This document shows positions 23,500-31,637 of a stretch of DNA of 55,537 nucleotides, piece by piece. Source of the stretch: an uncultured Collinsella sp. (GTDB lineage Bacteria > Actinomycetota > Coriobacteriia > Coriobacteriales > Coriobacteriaceae); the NCBI GenBank assembly GCA_900544135.1, contig UQTU01000018.1, positions 1-55,537 of the forward strand, given 5' to 3'. Below the pieces are notes generated by a model. The model searched no databases and was not told the origin of the DNA. It was given only the letters and a program-made list of their open reading frames with translations. A program made the position numbers and the translations under genes. How positions within the stretch are numbered: position 1 is the first letter of the stretch; the number at the start of each line of letters is the position of its first letter.

Positions 23500-23559
23500 G
23501 AGGTGATACGATTTATCATGTTTTTGTAACGTGCCTGCAAACTTCGAGAAAGCCCATAT
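23500..23559 (+). promoter_or_regulatory. Leader of pit with a perfect Shine-Dalgarno and a four-codon ORF
   Basis: An ideal AGGAGGTGA is followed by ATG at 23518, which opens a frame of only three sense codons (Met-Phe-Leu) before TAA at 23527. This frame is the same as that of pit, whose own ATG comes ten codons after the stop and has no clear Shine-Dalgarno. Translation of pit may depend on reinitiation after the mini-ORF, or the stop may have truncated an originally longer N-terminus. Confidence 0.6.
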
Positions 23560-24609
23560 ATGGACGTAACGTTCTCAACCTTCCTCGGCCAAATTGTGTC
23601 GAACCCAGTCCTTGCCGTCACCGTGATCCTCGCGCTCGGCGCCATCTTCGTCAACGGATGGACCGACGCGCCCAACGCCATCGCGACCTGCGTCACTACG
23701 CGTTGCATGCCCGCCCGCGCCGCCATTCTCATGAGCGCCGCATTCAACTTCCTCGGCGTGCTCATCATGACGCACTTTAATGCGAGCGTCGCCAACACCA
23801 TCTCACATATCGTCGACTTTGGCGGAAACAGCACCATGGCGCTCGCGTGCCTCTGCGCAGCGCTGTTCTCCATCGTCGTCTACGGCGCCACAGCATCGCG
23901 TTTTGGCATCCCCACTTCGCAAAGCCACAGCCTTATCGCCGGCCTGACCGGTGCCGCTATCGCCCTCGGCGGCGCGAGCAGCGTCAACGTCCACGAGTGG
24001 ATGAAGGTCATCTACGGCCTGGCGCTCTCCATCGGCCTGGGCTTTGTCATGGGCTGGGTCCTGTGCAAACTCGTCTCGGTTCTTTTCGCCGCCGCCAACA
24101 GGCGACGTGCCAATGTCTTCTTTAAATACGCTCAGATCGCGAGCGCTGCGGCCATGAGCTTTATGCACGGCGCGCAGGATGGACAGAAGTTCATCGGCGT
24201 GCTCTTTTTAGGCGTGGCCTTCGCAAACGGCCAGACCAGCGTCGGCGATGCCGGCATCCCCATCTGGATTATGCTGCTGTGCTCGGCCACCATGGGTATC
24301 GGCACCAGCGTCGGCGGCGAGCGCATCATAAAGTCCGTCGGCCAGAGCATGGTTAAGCTCGAGAAGTATCAGGGCTTCTCCGCCGACCTCGCGGGCGCCG
24401 CGAACCTGCTGCTTGCCACCCTTACCGGCATCCCCGTGTCCTCCACACACATCAAGACCTGCGCCATCATGGGCGTCGGTGCCGTCAAGCGCCTCTCGGC
24501 CATCAACTTCGGCGTCGTTAAGGACATGATGTTCACCTGGTTCTTCACCTTCCCCGCCTGCGGACTCATCAGCTTTGTCATGGCCAAGCTGTTCATGATG
24601 TTCCTCTAG
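23560..24609 (+). CDS. pit: Inorganic phosphate transporter, PiT family
   Basis: A low-affinity phosphate (probably metal-phosphate) symporter of 349 residues with about ten membrane segments. The duplicated PiT signature is present: NGWTDAPNAIATCVTT near residue 31 and MHGAQDGQKFIGVLF near residue 200. FGIPTSQSHSLIAG and TGIPVSSTHIKTCAIMG are the paired serine-rich motifs. The ATG at 23560 has poor ribosome binding, while a better site lies at 23518 (see the leader entry). The DUF47 gene follows 67 bp downstream, the usual partner arrangement. A second phosphate system, pstSCAB, lies about 4 kb away. Confidence 0.95.
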   Translation: MDVTFSTFLGQIVSNPVLAVTVILALGAIFVNGWTDAPNAIATCVTTRCMPARAAILMSAAFNFLGVLIMTHFNASVANTISHIVDFGGNSTMALACLCAALFSIVVYGATASRFGIPTSQSHSLIAGLTGAAIALGGASSVNVHEWMKVIYGLALSIGLGFVMGWVLCKLVSVLFAAANRRRANVFFKYAQIASAAAMSFMHGAQDGQKFIGVLFLGVAFANGQTSVGDAGIPIWIMLLCSATMGIGTSVGGERIIKSVGQSMVKLEKYQGFSADLAGAANLLLATLTGIPVSSTHIKTCAIMGVGAVKRLSAINFGVVKDMMFTWFFTFPACGLISFVMAKLFMMFL

Positions 24610-24676
24610 TCAAACCGAACGTCCATCTGGACCGCAACACTTCGCCCACCCGTCTTCGCCTCGAAAGGACCCACCC

Positions 24677-25300
24677 ATGGCTAAGAAACCCGATTCGTTC
24701 TACTTTGACAACTACGTCGCCTGCGCCGACCTCGCCGTCCAGGCCGCCGAGCTGCTTACCCAGATTTTTGAGAACTTCGATCCCGCGCAGATTCACGACA
24801 TGCTCAATAAGATGCATGCGATTGAGCATGCGGCAGACAAGAAGCACCACGAGCTCGAAGACGCCCTGCTCACCGCCTTTATCACCCCGCTCGAGCGCGA
24901 GGATCTGGATCTGATGAGCTGCGCGCTCGACACCGTGCTCGACCGTATTGAGGGCGTCGTGCAGCGCGTCTACTTCACCAACATTCAGAGCATCCATCCT
25001 GACGCCATCGTCATCGCCCACAAGGTGACTGACGCCTGCCGCGCCATGAAAGACCTGATGGTCGAGCTTCCCAACTACCGCAAGTCCAAAACGCTGCGCG
25101 AGCTGGTCATCCAGATCAACACCATCGAGTCCGAGGCCGACGAGCTCTACATCAACGCCATGCGCAACCTGCACGTTAACGGCAAGGATCCGCTCGAGGT
25201 CATCGCTTGGCGTGACGTCTACGCCTTCCTGGAGTACTGCGCCGACTGCTGCGAGAATGTGGCCGATGTTGTGGATTCGATTGTCATGAAGAACAGTTAA
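24677..25300 (+). CDS. DUF47 family PhoU-like protein, Pit accessory
   Basis: An all-helical PhoU-like protein of 207 residues, expected to act in the cytoplasm as a regulator or chaperone of the neighbouring Pit transporter. Typical segments are IHDMLNKMHAIEHAADKKHH near residue 40, ITPLEREDLDLMS near residue 72 and DTVLDRIEGVVQRV near residue 88, with acidic ligands for metals. The start ATG at 24677 has GAAAGGA 8 nt upstream. It is probably co-transcribed with pit. Its TAA is directly followed by the long inverted repeat B. The last dozen codons shift toward T-ending ones. Confidence 0.9.
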   Translation: MAKKPDSFYFDNYVACADLAVQAAELLTQIFENFDPAQIHDMLNKMHAIEHAADKKHHELEDALLTAFITPLEREDLDLMSCALDTVLDRIEGVVQRVYFTNIQSIHPDAIVIAHKVTDACRAMKDLMVELPNYRKSKTLRELVIQINTIESEADELYINAMRNLHVNGKDPLEVIAWRDVYAFLEYCADCCENVADVVDSIVMKNS

Positions 25301-25301
25301 A

Positions 25302-25419
25302 TGGGGGTACGTGTCCCGGCGGTCGCGGGCCCGGCCACTAATAACCTTTTTCACTCCGGCTGCAAGCAGAGTCGTTCAAAAGGTTATTAGTGGCCGGGCC
25401 CGCTCCCTTACGTACCACC
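25302..25419. repeat. Long inverted repeat B, 26-bp perfect arms
   Basis: Inner arms 25325-25350 and 25378-25403 are perfect reverse complements over 26 bp, with a 27-nt loop. Outer arms 25302-25312 and 25410-25420 add 11 bp with one mismatch. As in repeat A, the arm is GC-rich outside and ends in an AT-rich segment (TAATAACCTTTT) next to the loop, although the sequence is unrelated. It starts 1 nt after the stop of the DUF47 gene and may act as its terminator. Confidence 0.85.
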
Positions 25420-25586
25420 ATTGGGAACTTTGGCTGATAGTTATAGCGCAATGGGGGTTTGGCTGAAGGGACCTTTGGTATCCGTTCGGACACTTTGGCC
25501 CTCGATGAGCGTTTGGCTGATTGCTGCTTTGGGTACTGTTTGGGTTACTTTGGGTTTGTTTGATTTTTAATTGTTGGAGGGCTTGT
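25420..25586 (+). other. G/T-rich intergenic segment
   Basis: Between inverted repeat B and the nitroreductase the plus strand is strongly rich in G and T, with repeated TTTGGCTGA (three times) and TTTGGG motifs. No promoter is convincing. The skew continues into the first part of the following gene. Confidence 0.6.
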
Positions 25587-26117
25587 ATGTCTTATTTGGA
25601 TCTGGCTCGGGGTCGGTATTCTTGTCGTGAATTTCAGGATCGTTCTGTTGAGCAGGCTGTGGTGGATGCCATTGTTGAGGCTGGGCGGATTGCTCCTTCT
25701 GCTTGTAATAATCATCCTTCTCGTGTGATGGTGCTGGATACGCCTGAGCTTCTGGAGAAGGCTGCTGCTTGTCAGCCTCGGTTTGCTCGTGATGGATCTA
25801 TCTTTGGCGCTCCGCTCATCTTCCTTATTTGCAGCGTTACCGATGATGCTTGGGTGCGCCCGTATGATCAGATGAATTCCAGCGAAATCGATACGTCCAT
25901 CGTGTGTGATCAGATGATGATGGAGGCCACCGAGCAGGGCCTGGGAACGTGCTGGGTATGCCATTTTAAGCCTGAGGTGGCACAGGAGCAGTTCAATCTG
26001 CCCAAGGGCGTCTATCCCTATCACATGCTCGTCTGTGGCTATCCTGCCGACCACATCGCAGACCCCGAGCATCGCGAGGCCCGCACCATTCCCCTCTCCG
26101 ACTTCCTCCTCAAGTAG
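25587..26117 (+). CDS. Nitroreductase family protein
   Basis: An FMN-dependent oxidoreductase of 176 residues. RGRYSCREFQDRSV near residue 8 and GRIAPSACNNHPSRVMVL near residue 36 form the FMN-binding N-terminal signature; GLGTCWVCHF and MLVCGYPAD are in the second half. The physiological substrate is unknown. The start ATG at 25587 has TTGGAGGG 8 nt upstream. The first 70 or so codons use T-ending codons almost throughout (GCT, GAT, TCT, CGT, TGT), whereas the second half returns to the usual C/G-ending codons, a change inside one gene. Confidence 0.9.
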   Translation: MSYLDLARGRYSCREFQDRSVEQAVVDAIVEAGRIAPSACNNHPSRVMVLDTPELLEKAAACQPRFARDGSIFGAPLIFLICSVTDDAWVRPYDQMNSSEIDTSIVCDQMMMEATEQGLGTCWVCHFKPEVAQEQFNLPKGVYPYHMLVCGYPADHIADPEHREARTIPLSDFLLK

Positions 26118-26165
26118 ATTTTTGGGACATGCCTTAAAACCTACCCTTGACCGCTCACCCGTTCG

Positions 26166-26203
26166 CCGAGTTCTGCGCCACTATGTGCAGGGCTCGGTTT
26201 TTT
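26166..26203 (+). terminator. Nitroreductase terminator
   Basis: CCGAG/CTCGG with inner CTGC/GCAG, followed by T6 and A on the plus strand. Confidence 0.8.
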
Positions 26204-26228
26204 ATGTTACGCACCCCGGCACAGTCAT

Positions 26229-26258
26229 AAAAAAGGACCCGCAAGCTGCGGGTCCTTT
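26229..26258 (-). terminator. divIVA terminator
   Basis: GGACCCGC/GCGGGTCC stem followed by T6 on the minus strand. It closes the long minus-strand cell-division block. Confidence 0.9.
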
Positions 26259-26284
26259 CTAGGCACTAAATTGTAGGCCGAATG

Positions 26285-26959
26285 TTAGTCCAGGTCGTCG
26301 GCGGCAAAGTTGTCGATCGGGGCGAAGGGATCGGCCACGGGGACAACCGGGTCAGCGACGGGCAGCGGCTCGGCGGGAACAGTCACCGCAGGAGAAGCGG
26401 CAGAACCGACCGGCGTGGAGGCCATGAGGTCGGCCGGGAAGGAGTTCTGGGCATCATCCATAAAGTGCTGGATGAGCTTGAGGTACTCGGCCTTGAACTC
26501 CTCGCGGGAAGCCTTCAGACGGTCGATTTCCTCGAGCTCGGCCTGCTTCTCGGTCAGAGCCTGGCGGATAACCTCGCGGGCCTTGGCGTCAGCCTCGTTG
26601 CGGATACGCTCAGCGTTCTCGTTGGCATCGTTGACGATGGTCTCAGCGGTCTGCTGGGCAGCGATCAGGGCAGCGGAAATCTGGCGCTCCTGAGCGGAGA
26701 AGTCAGGGGCGGGAGCAGCCACGGGGGCGGCAGGAACGGCCTGGGCGGTGGCATCCTGAGCCTGGGCAAGCTGAGCCTGTGCGTCGGCAAGCTGCTGCTC
26801 GGTAGCAGTCAGACGACCCTTAAGGTCGACGATCTTAGCGAGCATAGCGTCAACCTCGGAGGACAGCGTCTCCAAGAAGACGTCGACCTCGGCAGGATCG
26901 TAGCCACGCTTGGCCTCAGAGAAAGTCTGAGCCTGGATGTCTGCAGGGGTAATAGCCAT
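26285..26959 (-). CDS. divIVA: DivIVA domain protein
   Basis: A cytoplasmic coiled-coil protein that binds curved membrane and organises poles or septa. In Actinobacteria the homologue Wag31 directs polar growth. The 224-residue protein has the N-terminal DivIVA signature ITPADIQAQTFSEAKRGYDP, followed by EVDVFLETLSSEVD. A coiled coil covers about residues 30-70 and another 100-165, separated by an Ala/Pro-rich hinge. The C-terminus is Pro/Val/Asp-rich. The start ATG at 26959 has AAAGGAG 7 nt upstream. It is the last gene of the division block, after yggT. Confidence 0.95.
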   Translation of the reverse strand: MAITPADIQAQTFSEAKRGYDPAEVDVFLETLSSEVDAMLAKIVDLKGRLTATEQQLADAQAQLAQAQDATAQAVPAAPVAAPAPDFSAQERQISAALIAAQQTAETIVNDANENAERIRNEADAKAREVIRQALTEKQAELEEIDRLKASREEFKAEYLKLIQHFMDDAQNSFPADLMASTPVGSAASPAVTVPAEPLPVADPVVPVADPFAPIDNFAADDLD

Positions 26960-27019
26960 AACAAGTCTCCTTTTTCATCGCCTCGGCGTACACGCCCGAC
27001 GTAAGTTACTAAGTCAGTT

Positions 27020-27301
27020 CTATACGAGTATACCTATAAGAAGCTGCAGAACCAGCCTCTGCACCAACTGCAACGCAATAATCGCAACGACCGGCGAAAA
27101 ATCGACACCGCCCATCGGCGGGATGAAACGACGGAACAGGCCGAGCCACGGACCGCACACGCTATCGAGCACCGCAGCAATATCCTGAAGCAAACCGCCC
27201 TGCTTCATGGGAATCCACGTCATAAAGCAGTAGACGACAATGAGCGTGGAATAGAAGTTGAACAGCGTGTTGACCAGCTGGACGATAGTGTAGATGTTGA
27301 T
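27020..27301 (-). CDS. yggT: YggT family membrane protein with probable AUC start
   Basis: A small two-helix membrane protein (YlmG in Bacillus) conserved next to sepF and divIVA. The frame contains YTIVQLVNTLFNFYSTLIVV, a full first membrane segment, then the family loop GPWLGLFRRFIPPMGGVDFS and a second segment. The first in-frame ATG (27223) would delete the first segment. Upstream, the frame has no ATG, GTG or TTG before a stop. A GAGGAG Shine-Dalgarno (27308-27313) lies 6 nt before an ATC at 27299-27301, giving 93 residues; an ATT at 27305-27307 touches the ribosome binding site. An AUC start is therefore the best reading. sepF ends 22 nt upstream. Confidence 0.8.
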   Translation of the reverse strand: MNIYTIVQLVNTLFNFYSTLIVVYCFMTWIPMKQGGLLQDIAAVLDSVCGPWLGLFRRFIPPMGGVDFSPVVAIIALQLVQRLVLQLLIGILV

Positions 27302-27322
27302 GGGAATCTCCTCGTCTTGTCT

Positions 27323-28045
27323 TTACTTAAGGTAGCCGTCGGCACGAAGCTTCTTGAGATCGGAATCTTTGACCTCGCAACCGGCGGGCAGCACCATGAA
27401 CACTCGGTCGCCTACCTCCTTGACCGTGGCGCCCAGACCGCAGGCAAAGCCGTAAGAGAAGTCCAAGACGCGCTTGGCAACTTCGGTGCGTACGCCCACA
27501 AAAATCAGTGCGACAGGCTGCTTGGTGCGAACGCGGCGCACCACGGTCTCCACGTCGTCATAGCTCTCGGGGCGCAGGACATAGGCCGGCAGCTGCGGCG
27601 TGGCGTTGATGATATTGCTCGCATAGGCCGAGGCATCGCTCGGTGCAGGCGCGGGTGCAGCGGCGGCACGGGCGCGGGTGTTCTCGGCGTAGCTCGACGG
27701 CGTGTCATAGGCACCAGGACGATAACCGCTCGCAACACTGTCCTGCGAGCGCGAAGGCGGGTTATACGTCGTGGCATGGCGGGAGTCATCGCCGACCAGC
27801 TGGCCGGAGCGCGTATACACGGCAACCGACTCAGCTTCACCGCGGCGCGTCTGACCAAGCAGGCCGTTGCTCGGCTCGTCTTGGGTGTAGAAGCCCTCGC
27901 CCGAAGCACCGCTGTAGCCGTTGCCCTGATAACTATCGTCATAGCCGTCATCGTAGCCGTAGTCGTCGTCCTGGCCATAACCCTGGTCGTAACCCTGCTG
28001 GCCGCCCAGGTGCATCTTATTTTTAATCTCGTCAAGGAAGCCCAT
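27323..28045 (-). CDS. sepF: Cell division protein SepF
   Basis: SepF tethers FtsZ to the membrane and stands in for FtsA, which is absent here. The 240-residue product has an N-terminal amphipathic segment MGFLDEIKNKMHLG, then a long disordered linker (about residues 15-150) whose first part is rich in Tyr, Gly and Asp. The conserved C-terminal SepF domain (about 150-240) has VLRPESYDDVETVVRRVR and RVLDFSYGFACGLGATVKEV. The ATG at 28045 has GAGAGGA upstream; a longer frame to 28096 has no support. It lies between yggS and yggT, as in the Bacillus ylm order. Confidence 0.95.
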   Translation of the reverse strand: MGFLDEIKNKMHLGGQQGYDQGYGQDDDYGYDDGYDDSYQGNGYSGASGEGFYTQDEPSNGLLGQTRRGEAESVAVYTRSGQLVGDDSRHATTYNPPSRSQDSVASGYRPGAYDTPSSYAENTRARAAAAPAPAPSDASAYASNIINATPQLPAYVLRPESYDDVETVVRRVRTKQPVALIFVGVRTEVAKRVLDFSYGFACGLGATVKEVGDRVFMVLPAGCEVKDSDLKKLRADGYLK

Positions 28046-28105
28046 GGTTGTGTCCTCTCGCGGTTTAGTGCAGGCGCCCCGATAATCAGTGCGCACTTCA
28101 GAGCC

Positions 28106-28843
28106 TTATTTTACTGCAAACTCCGGGCTAAATACTACCCTGCCCAGGCGAACGAGCGTAGAGCCCTCCTCAAGGGCAGGCTCAAAGTCCTCGCTCATGC
28201 CGCAGGAAAGCTCAGGCAGGTTCAAATCGGGATGCGCCGCCTCCAGCTCATCCCTCAGCTCACGAAGCCCCGCAAAGGTGCGGCGTGCCACATCCTTATT
28301 CCCCCGGGGCGCCATAGTCATAAGCCCCTGTACGCAAATTCCCTCAAGTTCCGCAAGCTCACCCGCGGCGGCGCGAATCTCATCGGGCGAAAAGCCTCCC
28401 TTCGACTCCTCACCACTCACATTGACCTCGATGAGCACACGCTGGGGGCCGGCGAGCTCGCCTGCCTCAATCTTGCGGACAGCACGGCTCGAGATCGCCT
28501 GTGCCAGATGCAGCGAACCCACCGAGTGAATCAGCTCGGCTGAGCCCAGCACCGCATTGATCTTATTGGTCTGCAGGTTGCCGATCATATCGAAGCGCAC
28601 CTCGGGCAGCTCCGGATGCTCCGCCAGACCCGTGAGCTTGCGAACCAGCTCCTGCGGGCGGTTCTCGGCAAAATGGCGATACCCCGCCTGGATGGCGGCA
28701 ACGGTCTCATCGACACCAACGGTCTTGGACACGGCAATGAGGCGCGCGGCGTCATGGGGGCGGCCCGCGCGATCGAGCGCCGCATAAAAACGTTCCAGAA
28801 TCTGCTCGCGGCGAGCGCGCATCAAGTCCAAATAGTTATCCAT
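28106..28843 (-). CDS. yggS: YggS family PLP-binding protein
   Basis: A PLP homeostasis protein (PLPBP; YlmE in Bacillus) of 245 residues with an alanine-racemase-like TIM barrel and no known catalytic reaction. The PLP lysine is in ARLIAVSKTV near residue 37; ENRPQELVRK, VRFDMIGNLQTNK, LIEVNVSGEESKGG and GLMTMAP are family signatures. The ATG at 28843 has GGAGG 9 nt upstream. It lies between phoU and sepF, with a hairpin between phoU and yggS that may separate transcripts. Confidence 0.95.
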   Translation of the reverse strand: MDNYLDLMRARREQILERFYAALDRAGRPHDAARLIAVSKTVGVDETVAAIQAGYRHFAENRPQELVRKLTGLAEHPELPEVRFDMIGNLQTNKINAVLGSAELIHSVGSLHLAQAISSRAVRKIEAGELAGPQRVLIEVNVSGEESKGGFSPDEIRAAAGELAELEGICVQGLMTMAPRGNKDVARRTFAGLRELRDELEAAHPDLNLPELSCGMSEDFEPALEEGSTLVRLGRVVFSPEFAVK

Positions 28844-28889
28844 TGCCAATCGCCTCCGCTGACAGCCAAACAAGTAGTCCCATGCTAAC

Positions 28890-28926
28890 GCAAGAGCGCG
28901 GCCCCGCATGTGCAAGGCCGCGCTCA
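28890..28926 (-). terminator. Terminator between phoU and yggS
   Basis: A perfect 10-bp stem GAGCGCGGCC/GGCCGCGCTC, with CTTGCGTT after it on the minus strand. The weak U-tract may allow read-through from the pst genes into yggS. Confidence 0.65.
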
Positions 28927-28962
28927 CTTAGGTATTTACAATCTTTCGACGAACGGGGTCAC

Positions 28963-29820
28963 TTACTCCTCGTCGTCCTCGCCATCGTCCTCGTCCTCAA
29001 GATGATCGAGCAGGTAGCGAAGACCCTCGCTGACCTCGTTAGCGGGCACCTTGGCAACGTAGCGAGCGTCGACGGCGGGCCTCATGATAACACCCTCGCC
29101 CGAAGGCACGCGCATGCTCTCGAGCTCATCCTCATCAGTGCAGGCGATATCACCGGCAGTCATACGCTGACCAGTCAACAGGAAGGTCAGACGGCAAGCG
29201 GCATCGATGGAAATCGAAGCGATGCGATCGAGGTAGCGCGAAACCATGATAGCGCGGCGCAGGTCGTCATAGTTGCTGTCGTCGTCCATAAAGTCGCCCG
29301 TATCCATACGGTTAAAGGTGCGGAAGAACTTCTCGTAGGCGGCGTGCACCGGCTCGTCCTCGACGGCCAAGTTGCAGATGATGGACATGTCATTGGTGAC
29401 GAGCGCAGAAAGCGAAGAGCCCAGCACCTGGTAAACAGCTTCGGCCTCGGCCTCAACCGTACCGACGAGCTCCTGGGGCAGCGAGATGTCGGCCTTGACC
29501 ATGTGACGCGTGGCGCGGCAGATCTGGCGAACCTTATCGGTCATGCGCTGCAGGTTAAAGTCGACGTAGATAATCGTCTGCAGCAAGCGGAAGTCGGAGG
29601 CGACCGGCGACTGCGTGGCGATCAGGTTGTAGCACACGGCCTCCAAGTTGGCGCAGCGCGCGTCAATCGAAAGCGTGCGCTTCTTGGTCTTGGTGGCGAG
29701 CTTGCGGTCGTCGGTCACATAGGCCTTAACGGCATCGTGGAGGGCCAGATCGACGGCCTCGTAGATGCTCAGCATCTCGTGGCGGGCCTCGATGAGCTGA
29801 CGGGAAAACAGTTTACGCAT
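28963..29820 (-). CDS. phoU: Phosphate transport regulator PhoU
   Basis: PhoU links PstSCAB activity to the phosphate-sensing two-component system. The 285-residue all-helical protein has two PhoU repeats; the metal-ligand type motifs include VASDFRLLQTIIYVDFNLQR near residue 73 and RRAIMVSRYLDRIASISIDA near residue 190. Beyond the usual 220 residues it carries about 60 extra, ending in an acidic DEDDGEDDEE tail. The start ATG at 29820 has GGAGTG 5 nt upstream. It follows pstB at 92 bp. No phoR/phoB pair lies in this window. Confidence 0.93.
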   Translation of the reverse strand: MRKLFSRQLIEARHEMLSIYEAVDLALHDAVKAYVTDDRKLATKTKKRTLSIDARCANLEAVCYNLIATQSPVASDFRLLQTIIYVDFNLQRMTDKVRQICRATRHMVKADISLPQELVGTVEAEAEAVYQVLGSSLSALVTNDMSIICNLAVEDEPVHAAYEKFFRTFNRMDTGDFMDDDSNYDDLRRAIMVSRYLDRIASISIDAACRLTFLLTGQRMTAGDIACTDEDELESMRVPSGEGVIMRPAVDARYVAKVPANEVSEGLRYLLDHLEDEDDGEDDEE

Positions 29821-29912
29821 GGTTCACTCCAATCAGTTGGGTGCGGTCATGCCGCCCGCACAGTGAATACGCACCGGACCAGGTCCGATCGGATTGGGAC
29901 TAGTCGCACCGA

Positions 29913-30716
<804 letters not shown>

Positions 30717-30728
30717 GGGACTCCTTAA

Positions 30729-31634
30729 CTAGCGACGCTTGCGCGACAGGAAGCGCGCAAACAGGTTGAAGGCCAGAATGATCACCATCAGCAAGAGCGC
30801 GGTGCCGTAGGCTGCGTTCATGTTGATGCCGTCGTTGGCAAGCAGGTACAGGTGAACGGTCATGGGGCGGCCGGAATCGAGCGGCGAGATAGGTAGATTG
30901 ATGGCCTGGCCCATGGTGTAGAGCACCACGGCGGTCTCGCCAATGGCACGGCCGATGGCAAGGACAATGCCCGTGGCAATACGGCCAAAGGCAGAAGGAA
31001 GCACGATCTTGGAGACAACCTGCCACTTGGTGGCGCCCAGGCCATACGCGCCCCAACGGATATAGCGCGGAACGGCGCGAATGGCCTCTTCGGTGGTGCG
31101 CATGACGATGGGAAGCATCAAGAGCGCGAGCGCCAGAGCGGCCGAGACCATCGAAAGGCCCAGACCCATAGCCTCGACAAACAAGGCGTAGCCAAACAGG
31201 CCCATAACGATGGAGGGCACCGAGGCCAAAGCGTCAGCAGCGTAGCGAATGAGCTCGACGATCTTGCCCTGCTTGGCGTACTCGGCCAGATAGACGGCTG
31301 CCAGCACAGCGATCGGCGTGCAGATAAGCATGGCGAGCGCCGTCACATAGACGGTCGAGACGATCGTGGGCCAAATACCGCCCTCGGCGTTGACGCCCTG
31401 GGGCCAACCGAAGATAAAGTCGAGCGAGATGTGTGGCAGGCCGTTGATGACCACGTAGGCGATGATAGCGACCAGCACCAGCGTGGTGATGTATGCCGCG
31501 GCACGGAACACGCCAAGCATGATCTTGTTGGACAGGTCCTTGTTGATGCGGCCCTTCTTGCCGTGGGAAAGGGCACGCTTGATGCGCTCGCGCGACGAGG
31601 TCGTATCGACCGTCGTGTCAACGGAATCGGACAT
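30729..31634 (-). CDS. pstA: Phosphate ABC transporter permease PstA
   Basis: A permease of 301 residues with six predicted membrane helices after a charged N-terminus. The EAA loop that contacts PstB reads AYGLGATKWQVVSKIVLPSA near residue 205, followed by IGETAVVLYTMGQ. The start ATG at 31634 has GGGGTAGG upstream, which overlaps the end of pstC; only 3 bp separate the two genes, so they are probably coupled. Confidence 0.96.
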   Translation of the reverse strand: MSDSVDTTVDTTSSRERIKRALSHGKKGRINKDLSNKIMLGVFRAAAYITTLVLVAIIAYVVINGLPHISLDFIFGWPQGVNAEGGIWPTIVSTVYVTALAMLICTPIAVLAAVYLAEYAKQGKIVELIRYAADALASVPSIVMGLFGYALFVEAMGLGLSMVSAALALALLMLPIVMRTTEEAIRAVPRYIRWGAYGLGATKWQVVSKIVLPSAFGRIATGIVLAIGRAIGETAVVLYTMGQAINLPISPLDSGRPMTVHLYLLANDGINMNAAYGTALLLMVIILAFNLFARFLSRKRR

Positions 31635-31637
31635 AGC

